Source of the DNA: Leucobacter sp.
GTDB taxonomy: Bacteria; Actinomycetota; Actinomycetes; Actinomycetales; Microbacteriaceae
Length of the DNA: 33,710 bases
Direction of reading: 5' to 3'
NCBI GenBank assembly: GCA_031178565.1
Contig: JAPSIU010000003.1
Location: 1-33,710 of the forward strand
Shown here: positions 15,368-23,836 of the stretch, piece by piece
How the letters are laid out: each line of letters begins with the position of its first letter
Position numbering within the stretch: the stretch's first letter is position 1
Translations under genes and position numbers: made by a program
Notes under the pieces: generated by a model
Told to the model about the DNA's origin: nothing
The model's input: the letters and a program-made list of their open reading frames with translations, nothing else
The model's database searches: none

Positions 15368-16219
15368 ATGTCAGCGACGCCGCACTCCCCGCACTCAGGA
15401 TCCGCCGCACCCGCTCCGCCCGTCGCGGAGCGGGTGGCGGTCGTCTCGGGCGCGGGTTCCCCGGACGGGATCGGGTTCGCGGCCGCGGCCCGCCTCGTGC
15501 GCGCGGGATACCGGGTCGTCGTGGGAGCCACGAGCGAGCGGATCCTCGATCGTGCGGCCGAGCTCGAGGACGCGGCCGCGGGTGCCCGCAGCGAGGCCGA
15601 CCGGATCCCCTGGGCGATCCCCGTCATCGCGGATCTCACCGAGGAGTCCGGGGCCGAGCGCCTCATCGACGCGGCGGTCGAGAGCTACGGCCGCCTCGAC
15701 GTGCTCGTGAACAATGCGGGTATGACCTCGGTCTCGGATCCGCAGGAACCCGCGGCCGCCTCAGCACTCGACCGGGCCGGGTGGGAGCACGCGATCACCC
15801 GCAACCTCACCACGGCCTACCTCGTGACCCGCTGCGCACTCCCCCGGCTCACCGCGGCGGAGCACGGGCGGATCATCACGGTCTCCTCCGTCTCCGGGCC
15901 GCTGCTCGCCTACCGCGGCGACGTCGGCTACCACGCGGCGAAGGCCGGGCTCGTCGGGCTCACCCGCTCCCTCGCAGTGGATCTCGCCGCGACCGGGACG
16001 ACCGCGAACGCGGTCGCCCCCGGCTGGATCAGAACCGGCTCGGCGACCGAGCACGAGAACCGCATGGGAGACGCGACACCGATGGGCCGCTCCGGCACCC
16101 CCGACGAGGTCGCGGCCGTGATCGAGTTCCTGGCGTCGCCGGCGGCCTCCTACGTGACCGGGCAGGTGCTGGTGGTGGACGGCGGCAACGCGATCCAGGA
16201 CGAGAAGGGGATCGCGTAG
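15368..16219 (+). CDS. SDR-family oxidoreductase (3-oxoacyl-ACP reductase-like)
   Basis: Protein of 283 aa, ATG 15368, with weak ribosome site. It has a Pro/Ser-rich extra N-terminus of ~20 residues, then a Rossmann fold. The cofactor loop reads SGAGSPDGIG (27-36), a variant of TGxxxGIG with the longer loop seen in some FabG-like proteins. NNAG is at 115-118, catalytic Ser in VSSVSG (~174) and YHAAK gives Y188/K192. The C-terminus (ASYVTGQVLVVDGG) is the standard classical-SDR ending. It reduces or oxidises an unknown carbonyl/alcohol with NAD(P)(H). It is convergent with the catalase gene, 16 nt apart. Confidence 0.88.
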   Translation: MSATPHSPHSGSAAPAPPVAERVAVVSGAGSPDGIGFAAAARLVRAGYRVVVGATSERILDRAAELEDAAAGARSEADRIPWAIPVIADLTEESGAERLIDAAVESYGRLDVLVNNAGMTSVSDPQEPAAASALDRAGWEHAITRNLTTAYLVTRCALPRLTAAEHGRIITVSSVSGPLLAYRGDVGYHAAKAGLVGLTRSLAVDLAATGTTANAVAPGWIRTGSATEHENRMGDATPMGRSGTPDEVAAVIEFLASPAASYVTGQVLVVDGGNAIQDEKGIA

Positions 16220-16235
16220 CCGCCGTCCCGCCGGA

Positions 16236-17690
16236 TCAGGCGCGCGCCGCCTCGAGGTTCGCGCGCAGCGAGCGACCGAGGCCCTCGTCCACCTGGCTCC
16301 AGTACCGGATCGCGCGCTCGCGGATCTCCTCGCTCTGCACGGCGCCGACCGCACCCGTGATCGTCGCGAGGAAGCGCTGCTTCGCGGCGGCGTCGAAGAC
16401 CTCGCGGAAGAGCGTCCCGGCCTGGCCGAAGTCGTCGTCCTCGGCGTGCAGCGTCGCGGCGGAGCGGATCAGCTCGCCGTCCGACTCCCAGGAGCCGGCG
16501 CCCGCGAGGGCCTCGTCGGCGACGGGGCCGCCCTTCGAGTTCGGCGCGTAGACCGGGGCGCTCGCCGGCTTGAAGCCGTGGCGCGCGGCGCCGTCCTGCG
16601 AGTAGTTGTGCACGGGTGCGACGGGCGCGTTCACCGGCAGCTCGTTGTAGTTCGTGCCGACCCGGTAGCGCTGGGCGTCGGGGTAGGAGAACACACGGGC
16701 CTGCAGCATCTTGTCGGGGCTGATGTCGATCCCGGGCACGGTGTTGGCCGGCGAGAACGCGGCCTGCTCGATCTGCGCGAAGAAGTTCTCGGGGTTGCGG
16801 TTCAGCGTGTGCACGCCGACCTCGATCAGCGGGTAGTCGGCGTGCGGCCACACCTTGGTGAGGTCGAAGGGGTTGAAGCGGTAGGTCTTCGCGTCCTCGT
16901 ACGGCATGACCTGCACGAAGACCTTCCAGGCCGGGAACTCGCCGCGCTCGATCGCCTCGTACAGGTCGCGCCGGTAGTAGTCGGCATCGGCGCCCGCGAT
17001 GGCCTCGGCCTCGGCGCCGCTCATCTCCTCGTTGCCCTGCAGCGCCTTGAAGTGGTACTTCACCCAGAAGCGCTCGCCGGCGGCGTTGATCCACTGGTAG
17101 GTGTGCGAGCCGAAGCCGGGCATGTGCCGCCAGGACCGGGGCAGACCGCGGTCCCCCATGAGGTAGGTCACCTGGTGGGCGGACTCGGGCGAGAGCGTCC
17201 AGAAGTCCCACTGCATGTCGGCGTCGCGCAGGCCCGATCCCGGCAGACGCTTCTGGGAGTGGATGAAATCGGGGAACTTGATGCCGTCGCGGATGAAGAA
17301 CACTGGGGTGTTGTTGCCGACGATGTCGTAGTTGCCCTCGCTGGTGTAGAACTTCACCGAGAAGCCCCGCACGTCGCGCCAGGTGTCGGGGGATCCCTGT
17401 TCGCCCGCGACCGAGGAGAAGCGCTGCACGGTCTCGGTCACGGCACCCGGCTGGAACACGGCCGCGCGAGTGTACGCGGAGACGTCGCCGGTGACGACGA
17501 ACTCGCCGAAGGCCCCTCCGCCCTTCGCGTGCACGATGCGCTCGGGGATCCGCTCGCGATTGAACTGGGCCAGCTTCTCGACCAGGTAGCGGTCGTGGAT
17601 CGCGATCGTGCCGTCGGCACCGGCGCTCAGCGAGTGTGCGTCGCTCACGACCGGGGTTCCCGTCTGGGTGGTGGTGGGAGTGTGTGACAT
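16236..17690 (-). CDS. katA: Monofunctional haem catalase
   Basis: Protein of 484 aa, the normal size for small-subunit (clade 3) catalases, ATG 17690 with GGAGA upstream. It converts hydrogen peroxide to water and oxygen in the cytoplasm. Distal-haem His54 is in [12 protein letters not shown], the distal Asn in [13 protein letters not shown] (~126), and the proximal haem Tyr lies in [20 protein letters not shown]-site residues of clade 3 are plausible around HRxxQ-like positions but were not checked. It is downstream of a Fur-family gene on the same strand with a 69-nt gap, the standard actinobacterial fur-catalase pair, so it is likely peroxide-inducible. The gene symbol is by family, not by strain evidence. 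Confidence 0.95.
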   Translation of the reverse strand: MSHTPTTTQTGTPVVSDAHSLSAGADGTIAIHDRYLVEKLAQFNRERIPERIVHAKGGGAFGEFVVTGDVSAYTRAAVFQPGAVTETVQRFSSVAGEQGSPDTWRDVRGFSVKFYTSEGNYDIVGNNTPVFFIRDGIKFPDFIHSQKRLPGSGLRDADMQWDFWTLSPESAHQVTYLMGDRGLPRSWRHMPGFGSHTYQWINAAGERFWVKYHFKALQGNEEMSGAEAEAIAGADADYYRRDLYEAIERGEFPAWKVFVQVMPYEDAKTYRFNPFDLTKVWPHADYPLIEVGVHTLNRNPENFFAQIEQAAFSPANTVPGIDISPDKMLQARVFSYPDAQRYRVGTNYNELPVNAPVAPVHNYSQDGAARHGFKPASAPVYAPNSKGGPVADEALAGAGSWESDGELIRSAATLHAEDDDFGQAGTLFREVFDAAAKQRFLATITGAVGAVQSEEIRERAIRYWSQVDEGLGRSLRANLEAARA

Positions 17691-17759
17691 GCAGTGTTCT
17701 CCATTCTGTTTTCGGGTACGACGAATACCGCCCCGGTCGAGGGGAGGCGCGGGGCTGCT

Positions 17760-18182
17760 CTACGCGGCCGACTCCTGACAGTCGGAGCACAGGCCCCAGA
17801 ACGTGACCTCGGCCGATCGGACGGTGAAGCCCGACGTCGAGGACGGGTCGAGACACGGCGCGTGCCCGACGACGCAGTCCACGTCGCCCACCGCTCCGCA
17901 GCGGGAGCAGACGACGTGGTGATGGTTGTCGCCGACGCGCCGCTCGTAGAGAGCCGCGGATCCGGCGGGCTCGATCCGGCGGACGAGGCCCGCCGCCGTC
18001 AGATCCGCGAGGATGTTGTGCACCGACTGGATCGAGGTCGTCGGCAGCTCACGAGCGACCACCCGGAACACCCCGTCGGCGTCCGAGTGCGGCATGGAGA
18101 CGAGCGCGTCGAGCACCGCGATCCGGCCCGCGGTCGCCCGCAGCCCGGCGCTTCGCAGCGTCTCGTCGAGGGTGGTCTCCAT
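17760..18182 (-). CDS. furA: Fur-family peroxide-type regulator (FurA/CatR-like)
   Basis: Protein of 140 aa, start ATG 18182 (METTLDETLRSAGLR); the tracked start at 18305 is an extension into the signal peptidase gene. The N-terminal winged helix covers ~1-80 (TSIQSVHNILADLTAAGLV recognition region). The dimerisation domain has the regulatory metal-site run DNHHHVVC. Structural zinc Cys pairs are CSRC and CSDC. Position directly upstream of catalase, as in mycobacterial furA-katG and Streptomyces catR-catA, indicates a peroxide/iron sensor repressing its own operon. No ribosome site precedes the ATG; the promoter geometry suggests a leaderless message. Confidence 0.92.
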   Translation of the reverse strand: METTLDETLRSAGLRATAGRIAVLDALVSMPHSDADGVFRVVARELPTTSIQSVHNILADLTAAGLVRRIEPAGSAALYERRVGDNHHHVVCSRCGAVGDVDCVVGHAPCLDPSSTSGFTVRSAEVTFWGLCSDCQESAA

Positions 18183-18189
18183 GCCAGCA

Positions 18190-18219
18190 ACACTATCCAC
18201 TTTTTTGAATAACTCAAAA
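18190..18219 (-). promoter_or_regulatory. furA promoter with Fur-type operator, probably leaderless
   Basis: Read leftward: -35 TTGAGT (18217-18212), 16-nt spacer, -10 TAGTGT (18195-18190), then 7 nt to the ATG at 18182. Transcription would therefore begin at or next to the start codon. A palindrome TTTTGA-ATAAC-TCAAAA (18203-18219) covers the -35 and spacer and is sharply AT-rich against its surroundings, as expected for a Fur-family site. It overlaps the last codons of the upstream signal peptidase gene. Confidence 0.68.
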
Positions 18220-18744
18220 TAATTGTCCCGGCGAGTCCGACGGCGATCGGTCGCGGAGCGGGATCCGGACCCAGGCGAGGAGCAGCACGAACGCGAGCAC
18301 CGCAAGCACAGCGCCGAGGCCGGCCGGCGTGCGCAGCGCCAGCGCGAGACAGCCGAGCCAGGGCAGCGTCACGACGTGCAGCCCGGCCTCCCGCACGAGG
18401 TACGGCACCGGGTCGTCGGTATCGTTGGCGTCGCCCCGCAGCACGAGGGAGGCGAGTCCCCCATCGAGCGGATCGACCGACACGACGCGATGCGTGACGA
18501 GGCCGTGCCCGTCCCCGCGAGGGACGGTGACGACCGCGCCGGGCTCGATCCCCGACGCATCAACGGTTCGGCTGAGGATCAGCGAGCCGATCGGCAGCTC
18601 GGGCTCCATCGATCCCGAGACGACGACCGCGGGCCGCAGCCCGAGCACCATCGACGCGGCGAAGGCCAGGATGCTGAGCGCGCCGATCACCGCCGCACCC
18701 CACAGCAGCGCGGATCGCAGAATGCGCAGAGCGGTCATGGTCAT
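18214..18744 (-). CDS. sipW: Signal peptidase I of the SipW/ER type
   Basis: Protein of 176 aa, ATG 18744 with GAGGAG 9 nt upstream. An N-terminal membrane helix (~12-36) leads into SGSMEPELPIGS with catalytic Ser45. Box D reads GLVTHRVV, with His85 where ordinary bacterial signal peptidases have Lys. RGDANDTDDP gives the conserved Asp box, and a second membrane helix lies near the C-terminus (~140-162). Ser-His enzymes of this kind (Bacillus SipW) process TasA-like matrix proteins and camelysins. Here it closes a run of genes whose products have matching leaders ending in AxFTD-like motifs, so it is their likely dedicated processor. The gap to the upstream RCC1 gene is 96 nt. Confidence 0.9.
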   Translation of the reverse strand: MTMTALRILRSALLWGAAVIGALSILAFAASMVLGLRPAVVVSGSMEPELPIGSLILSRTVDASGIEPGAVVTVPRGDGHGLVTHRVVSVDPLDGGLASLVLRGDANDTDDPVPYLVREAGLHVVTLPWLGCLALALRTPAGLGAVLAVLAFVLLLAWVRIPLRDRSPSDSPGQLF

Positions 18745-18840
18745 ACGGGTCGTCTCCTCGGGTCGGGCGGATGCGTCGGGAATGTACGGGCTCGGGGATC
18801 CGGATCGGGGATCCCCTTCGGGTCGGATGGATCGGGCGGC

Positions 18841-20517
18841 TCATCGCAGCACCTGCACGGTCCCAGCGGCGGAGTCGCTCACGGGGGCGCCGAACGGCGT
18901 CTCCGGAGCGGCTTCGTCGTAGCGGTAGATCTTGTATCCCTGCAGGGCCTTCGCCGGCACGACGCACTGGTTGAAGGCGTAGCCCGCGACGGTGCCCGCG
19001 CCCCACGCCCACATCGAACCGTCGGCGGAGCGCGCCCAGGAAGCGCACTGCGTCGACGCGATGGAGGTGACGGGGCGCTCTCCCGGCAGGCCCGCGACGG
19101 GGACGGGGAGATCCACCCGATTGACCGCCGTGGGTCCGCCGGCGGACGAGCAGCCGCCCGCGACGATCCGTCCCCAGTTCGTCGGCGCGCCGACCGCCTG
19201 GCAGGCGTTGTTGGCGCCCCAGCCGTACGCGATGCCGTCGCCGGAGAGCGCGAGCAGCGAGCTCACGCCGGCGGTGACGCGGTCGATCGAGAGGGACCCG
19301 GCGACGGGCGCGGGTCTGCCCGCGGGCTCCGACGCGCTCGGAGTACGGCCGAGGAACTGCTCCCCGTAACCGGCCTTCGTCAACCAGGTGAGGAGTTCTC
19401 CCCCGCTCGTGAGCAGCCGCGCGGCCCCGGCGCTGAACCCCAGCTGGCGCACCGGGCAGCCCGAGTCGTCCACGAGCGCGCTGCCCTTCGATCCGTCGCA
19501 GGCCGGCAGCACCCGTTCGCGCGTGTGCTCGACGATCGCGAGGTAGCGCTCGTGCCGCTGCGTATCGTCCGGCAGCCGGGCCTCGTCGTAGACGAGCCCG
19601 TCCGCGGTGGTGTAGCTCTCGGGATAGCGCTGGAACAGCGCGCGATTCGCCCCCTCGTTGAGCGCCGGGCAGCGGGCGTTCACGGTGACGCCGCTCAGGC
19701 CGTCGGTGGTGTCGAAGCCCCAGGTGTAGACGAGCCCGTTGCGGCCGACGGCTCCCGCGGAGTTCGTGCCGCCCCAGATCGACCGCCAGGCGACCTCACC
19801 GAGGTTCGATGGGCCCGTGCACGGCCAGGCCGACGGGACGGCCGTCGTCGCGCGCACCGCGAAGGGCAGTGCCGCGCTCGCGGCGCCCGCCGGATTCGGC
19901 AGGTTCTCGCCTCCGTAGCCCCAGGCCCACATCACCCCATCGCCGTCGAGCGCCAGGAACTGGTTCTCGATGCGGGCGATGGAGGCGATCGGCGGCAGCT
20001 CGCCGCCCCCGTCGGTCCGGATCACACGCCCCGCGTGCGCGCTGTCCGCTCGCGAGATGCCGCCTCGGCCGATGAGCTTCTCGCCACCGTACGGCCGCCC
20101 CCAGGTCCACACCCCGCCGCCGGCGTCGAGCGCCATGAACGATGTCGTGTCCGCCCACGGCGCATGGAAGTCGTTGGTCGATCCCGCGGCGTCGACGATG
20201 CGCACGCCGTCGGGGAAGGCGACGCGCGTGGGCTCCGCCGTCGGGGCGACCGAGAGGCTGCCGTTGCCGTCGCCCGTCCCCCGGTAGCCCGAGACGTACA
20301 GATCTCCGCGCGCGGAGACGAAGACCGAGGAGGCCGCCGACTGGTCGACGTTCACCGGCGGGGACTCGAGCCCCGACGAGGTGACGAGGGATGCCCGGCC
20401 GAACGTCGAGTCGGTGAAGCCCGCCGCTGTCGTCTCGGCGCCCGCGAGCCCGATGACCGCGATGAGCGTCGCCGCCGCGAGTGTCTTCTTCGTGGCTCTC
20501 ATGCGTATGGCGCTCAT
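18841..20517 (-). CDS. Exported RCC1-repeat beta-propeller protein with SipW-type leader
   Basis: Protein of 558 aa, ATG 20517 overlapping the upstream stop (ATGA). The N-terminus has a basic n-region and hydrophobic core ending TTAAGFTDS, the SipW-dependent leader style seen in its neighbours. The mature part carries RCC1-type blades, each ending in phrases like GGVWTWGRP, GVMWAWGYG, GLVYTWGFD, GIAYGWGAN and GSMWAWGAG, about six or seven in all. Cys residues in pairs between blades suggest disulphides outside the cell. RCC1 propellers are protein-interaction scaffolds. Export with a dedicated peptidase suggests a surface or secreted binding role; the ligand is unknown. Confidence 0.85.
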   Translation of the reverse strand: MSAIRMRATKKTLAAATLIAVIGLAGAETTAAGFTDSTFGRASLVTSSGLESPPVNVDQSAASSVFVSARGDLYVSGYRGTGDGNGSLSVAPTAEPTRVAFPDGVRIVDAAGSTNDFHAPWADTTSFMALDAGGGVWTWGRPYGGEKLIGRGGISRADSAHAGRVIRTDGGGELPPIASIARIENQFLALDGDGVMWAWGYGGENLPNPAGAASAALPFAVRATTAVPSAWPCTGPSNLGEVAWRSIWGGTNSAGAVGRNGLVYTWGFDTTDGLSGVTVNARCPALNEGANRALFQRYPESYTTADGLVYDEARLPDDTQRHERYLAIVEHTRERVLPACDGSKGSALVDDSGCPVRQLGFSAGAARLLTSGGELLTWLTKAGYGEQFLGRTPSASEPAGRPAPVAGSLSIDRVTAGVSSLLALSGDGIAYGWGANNACQAVGAPTNWGRIVAGGCSSAGGPTAVNRVDLPVPVAGLPGERPVTSIASTQCASWARSADGSMWAWGAGTVAGYAFNQCVVPAKALQGYKIYRYDEAAPETPFGAPVSDSAAGTVQVLR

Positions 20518-21767
20518 GCCTGCGATCTCCCTTCGAGGTGGACGGCGACGGTCCAGTCCGCGCCCGTCATCGCGCGGAGCGCGGGGTCGTCCGCGAGCTG
20601 CAGCGTCAGGAGGTACGTGCGGCAGGATCCGGCCCCGCCGGTGTACGCCTCGCCGGGCGACTGCGCCGCGCCCTCGCGAGGCGCGAGCACCGTTCCCACG
20701 ACGCTCTCCGTCAGTTCGCTCAGCGGCACGCCCGCCCCCGGGTCGGCGGGGTCGCCGACGAGCACCCGCTCACCGGCGGGATCCTCCGCTCCGCCGCAGT
20801 GCTCGCTCTCGACCACTGTGAGGCGCAGCAGCCGTTCCAGGTGGTCGATCCCGCCCTCGGGAACCTCCAGGCGCAACGCCGGAACCGCCGAGACCGCCGC
20901 GCTGTTGTTCGCGAGCGCGAGCTGAATCCGGATCGCGGATCCCGGGACGATCCCCTTCGCGGGGGTGAAGCGCACGGTCTCGCCCGGGCGCGTGGCGACC
21001 CGCCGGATCGTGCCCCGGTCGTCGAGCATCGCCACTTCGAAGTCGGCGGCGAGATCCGATCGGAGTCGCACGCGATCGGTGTAGGCCGCCTGGACCTGGA
21101 CGGCGACCAGAGCGGCGATCGCGATCACCGCGACCGCCGCCGCGGCCGCGAACAGCCCGGCCCTCGTCCACCGGGCGCCTCTCCGCCGAATGAGCAGCGA
21201 ACCGCCCAGGCCGGCCGCGGCGAGCGCCACCGCCGCAAGCCACCCGGTCTGCTCGCCGCCCGTCATCGCCAGGCCGCCGTCGAAGGAGGCGGAGCCCCCG
21301 TCCTGCACCGCCGCGAAGCGGAAGTGCAGCGTCGCGTCCGATCCGCGGTACTCGTCTCCGGCCGCCGCCGGCAGCGCTGCGATCGCCCGGACGGCGTTCG
21401 AGCGACTGTCCCCGGACGACGGCACGGCCACGACCCGGCCGCGGAGCTCCGCGGCCGTCCCCGACGCGAGCTCCAGCGGAAACGCTCCGGCCGCGTCGTC
21501 GCCCTGCCCATCGAGCAGTTCGAGGCGCAGGCTCAGCGGATGACCGCCCTCGGTCGCCCGACCCTCGGCCTCGAGCAGCACGAGCGAGACTCGGCCCGGA
21601 TCCTCATCGGGAGCGCGCACGCGCATGATCCACTCGACGCTGCGCCCCGGAGCCGGGGTCTGGATCGTCGTGACCTCGCCCTCCGTCTCGAGCCGGGGCT
21701 CCGCGTGCGCGGCGGTCCCGCCCCACATCAGCGACAGCAGCGCGAGGAGCGTCGCGATCGGCCTCAT
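20514..21767 (-). CDS. Composite surface protein: LAxTG sortase-anchored half fused to SipW-type exported half
   Basis: Protein of 417 aa, ATG 21767 with AAGGAG 7 nt upstream and a 4-nt overlap with the previous gene. Residues 1-22 are a normal signal peptide (ends AHA). A beta-rich domain follows to ~160. LAMTG (166-170) plus a hydrophobic helix (~176-193) and RRR form a sortase signal of the LAxTG (class E) style. Instead of ending there, the chain goes on through RRRGARWTR into a second helix (~204-227) ending QVQAAYTD (to 231), a SipW-type leader, and a second beta-rich domain of ~185 residues with two Cys. No start codon lies in frame at the junction. The likely topology is a membrane hairpin with both domains outside. 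Confidence 0.75.
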   Translation of the reverse strand: MRPIATLLALLSLMWGGTAAHAEPRLETEGEVTTIQTPAPGRSVEWIMRVRAPDEDPGRVSLVLLEAEGRATEGGHPLSLRLELLDGQGDDAAGAFPLELASGTAAELRGRVVAVPSSGDSRSNAVRAIAALPAAAGDEYRGSDATLHFRFAAVQDGGSASFDGGLAMTGGEQTGWLAAVALAAAGLGGSLLIRRRGARWTRAGLFAAAAAVAVIAIAALVAVQVQAAYTDRVRLRSDLAADFEVAMLDDRGTIRRVATRPGETVRFTPAKGIVPGSAIRIQLALANNSAAVSAVPALRLEVPEGGIDHLERLLRLTVVESEHCGGAEDPAGERVLVGDPADPGAGVPLSELTESVVGTVLAPREGAAQSPGEAYTGGAGSCRTYLLTLQLADDPALRAMTGADWTVAVHLEGRSQA

Positions 21768-22474
21768 TCCCATACTCCTTCCAGAAGGATCGGTTGGTCT
21801 CCGGCCACCGTCTCGCCGATCACCTGCAGCACGAGCCCGAGAGGACGGCCGAAACTCGCGGCGGGGGCGTCGGAGGCGAGCCACAGACCGACCGAGACCA
21901 CCGCCTGCTCACCGGCTCCGAGGGCCGTCCCAAGATCGAGGCCCTCGGGATGATCCGCGAACCAGGAGCCGCGGATCGGCGCGTCGCCGATCGCATCGCC
22001 CCCGATCGTCGCTCCGACGAGCAGGGCGGCGGGATCGGCGCCTCCGGTCGCCTCCGCCTCGTCCTCCGCGGCGCGGACGACGAGGCGGAGGGCCGCGGGG
22101 CCCTCGGACAGATTGACGACGGGCATCGCGACCGTCGCCGTCGGCCGCTGCGGCCACCCCGCGGGGTCCTCCTCGAGCACGCGGACGGGCAGACCGTTCG
22201 AGGTCAGCTCGCTCGCGTCGTCGATCTCCGGATGCTGCACGACGGCTGGGTCGCCATCGCCGTCGGGTTCCCCGAACTGCGCGACGTCGACCGCGCCTCC
22301 CGCGGAGACCTCCCCCGCGAAGCCCGCGGTGAATAGGGCGTCGGTCGCGGGAACCGACGCCGCTACGACGAGAAGTGCGACGGCGGCGCACACACCCGCG
22401 ATGCCTCGGCGCCATGCCTGCGGACATGGTCGCGACGGCGGATGTCGCCGCGGCGGCGCGCATCCCGCGCTCAC
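21764..22474 (-). CDS. Exported protein with SipW-type leader, TasA/camelysin-like
   Basis: Protein of 236 aa from GTG 22474, which overlaps the upstream stop (GTGA); no better start exists before the leader. The N-terminus has a basic stretch (QAWRRG) and a hydrophobic core ending ATDALFTAGFAGEV, close to the leaders of its neighbours. The mature part begins GGAVDVAQFG and is acidic and beta-rich, with conserved-looking WPQRPTATVAMPVVNLSEGPAALRL, the 'added strand' pattern of TasA-type beta-sandwiches. No sortase motif is seen. I infer a secreted subunit of the same surface structure; fibre formation is not shown. Confidence 0.75.
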   Translation of the reverse strand: MSAGCAPPRRHPPSRPCPQAWRRGIAGVCAAVALLVVAASVPATDALFTAGFAGEVSAGGAVDVAQFGEPDGDGDPAVVQHPEIDDASELTSNGLPVRVLEEDPAGWPQRPTATVAMPVVNLSEGPAALRLVVRAAEDEAEATGGADPAALLVGATIGGDAIGDAPIRGSWFADHPEGLDLGTALGAGEQAVVSVGLWLASDAPAASFGRPLGLVLQVIGETVAGDQPILLEGVWE

Positions 22475-23085
22475 CGGGAGATCCCGTCCACGCGGAGGCG
22501 CACGACGGACCCCGGGGAACCGGACGCCCCGAGGAGCTGCGCGGGTTCATCGGAGAGGACCCGCAGCCCGAAGTTGCGTACTTCACCGGGTTCGAGAGGG
22601 CTCCCCGCGCAGGCCCGCCGGCTGCCCTCCTCGGGAAGCGTCAGCAGCGCCCCGTCCCTCCCCGAGAGCACTGCGCGCGGGGGGGCCGCGGAGTCCGACG
22701 GCTGCCGGTCCTGCTCGAGCGTGAAACACAGCGCAGCCGGGAGGGTCGGACTCGTGTTGCGAACCGCTATCGCGTAGCTGCGATCGCCGCCGCCATCCGC
22801 GTCGGAGCCGGCCAGGCCGACTTCGAGGGCCTCCGGGTTGGCCTCGGACCACTCCGGCGGGGCCGGCGTCCACTCCGGGATCGACGTGCTCTCCACCGTC
22901 CCCGCCTCCTCTCTCGCTGCGATCTGGATATCGAACTCGTGATCCGCCCCCGCGCGCATCTGCGCGACGACATCGATCGCGATGACGCTGAGCGCCGCGG
23001 TGGACAGCACCGCGGCCGCGAGCAGCGCTCCGAGGCTCGCGCCTGCCCTCATGCGGCGACCCGCGACCGCGCTGCCGGCCCGCAT
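22471..23085 (-). CDS. Exported TasA-like paralogue
   Basis: Protein of 204 aa, ATG 23085, 3 nt after the upstream stop; the ribosome site is weak, so coupling is likely. A basic start and hydrophobic helix (~15-42) lead into DHEFDIQIAA. That matches DNAYNIQVST in the gene before it, and both then carry a W..EANP phrase, so the two are paralogues from tandem duplication. Unlike the others, this leader lacks a clear FTD-type end (it reads VVAQMRAGADHEFD), so processing may differ. Two Cys in the mature part (LCFTLEQD and RRACAGS) may form a disulphide. Function unknown; likely a surface subunit. Confidence 0.74.
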   Translation of the reverse strand: MRAGSAVAGRRMRAGASLGALLAAAVLSTAALSVIAIDVVAQMRAGADHEFDIQIAAREEAGTVESTSIPEWTPAPPEWSEANPEALEVGLAGSDADGGGDRSYAIAVRNTSPTLPAALCFTLEQDRQPSDSAAPPRAVLSGRDGALLTLPEEGSRRACAGSPLEPGEVRNFGLRVLSDEPAQLLGASGSPGSVVRLRVDGISR

Positions 23086-23088
23086 CGG

Positions 23089-23802
23089 CTACTTGCTCGT
23101 GCCGTCGAGACGTGCCTCGACCCGGACGCCGCCGCCGTTCGCGGCGTTGGTGGAGGCCTGGTCCTCGCCGTTCGCGAGGGAGACGCGCAGCACGAGCACC
23201 CGTCCGGCCCCGCTCGTCAGGTCGCCGAGGTCGACCGTCGCCGTCGATCCGCGGGCGGCGAACGCCCCGGCGGGAATCGGCCGCAGGTCGGCGGGAACGG
23301 TCGTCGCGTCGTCCACCATCCCGTAGTCGAAGCGCAGGAGCGCCGCGTAGGCGGCGTCCGCCGGGGCGTCGCCGTCGGTGACGTTGTTCAGCGTGAGCGC
23401 CAGCGTCGAGTCCAGGTTCTTGGACGCGTTGCGCACCGGCACCTTGACGATGAGCGGGTCTCCCCCGGGGATCAGGGCGTCAGCACCCGGGATGGGCAGC
23501 GCCTCCGCATCCGGGTTCGCCTCCACCCACCGCCCGACCTCGCCGACGCTGTTCTCCTGACCGGTCGAGACCTGGATGTTGTACGCGTTGTCCGCCCCGC
23601 CGAATCCTCCGCCCGCGCCGAGGTCCAGCAGCGCGTAGTCGGTGAAGGCCGCTGCGGTCACGAGCGCGCCGGCCGTGAGGAGCGCGCCGACGGCGATGAT
23701 CGCACGGCGCTTGCCGCGACGCCTCGTGTCCCCCGATCCTGCCGCTCCCTCGATCCCGCGCGTGCCGCTCGTCGCTTCGTCGCGCTGCGTCTGGTCGATC
23801 AT
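23089..23802 (-). CDS. SipW-dependent exported protein, TasA/camelysin-like, first gene of the surface operon
   Basis: Protein of 237 aa, ATG 23802 with AAGGGGA upstream. A long n-region holds RRRGKRR, then a hydrophobic core ending TAAAFTDYALL, a clear alternate (SipW-dependent) leader. The mature part (GGADNAYNIQVSTGQEN, W.EANPDAEALP, LIVKVPVRNASKNLDSTLALTL) has the beta-sandwich strand pattern of TasA/camelysin-type proteins, which in Bacillus form biofilm fibres or cell-bound proteases. No zinc-protease motif is visible, so a structural role is more likely. It follows the LAL regulator gene after a 169-nt gap containing palindromes. Confidence 0.8.
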   Translation of the reverse strand: MIDQTQRDEATSGTRGIEGAAGSGDTRRRGKRRAIIAVGALLTAGALVTAAAFTDYALLDLGAGGGFGGADNAYNIQVSTGQENSVGEVGRWVEANPDAEALPIPGADALIPGGDPLIVKVPVRNASKNLDSTLALTLNNVTDGDAPADAAYAALLRFDYGMVDDATTVPADLRPIPAGAFAARGSTATVDLGDLTSGAGRVLVLRVSLANGEDQASTNAANGGGVRVEARLDGTSK

Positions 23803-23836
23803 GTGTTCCCCTTGCTGTCGCCGTGAGTGGATTCCG

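Noticed and set aside
18794-18816. GGGGATCC/GGGGATCCCC palindromes between RCC1 gene and sipW
   Set aside because: Short BamHI-like repeats in a 96-nt gap could form a weak hairpin, but there is no T-run and no second line of evidence for a terminator or operator.
18223-20925. 900-aa rightward ORF opposite the RCC1 and sipW genes
   Set aside because: Composition is Arg/Gly/Pro-rich without domains, a typical antisense open frame in high-GC DNA; the opposite strand has clear genes with ribosome sites and overlaps.
20770-21243. Separate second gene at the composite-protein junction using a GTG
   Set aside because: That GTG is in a different frame and gives a low-complexity Arg/Gly protein; the exported second domain is encoded in frame with the first.
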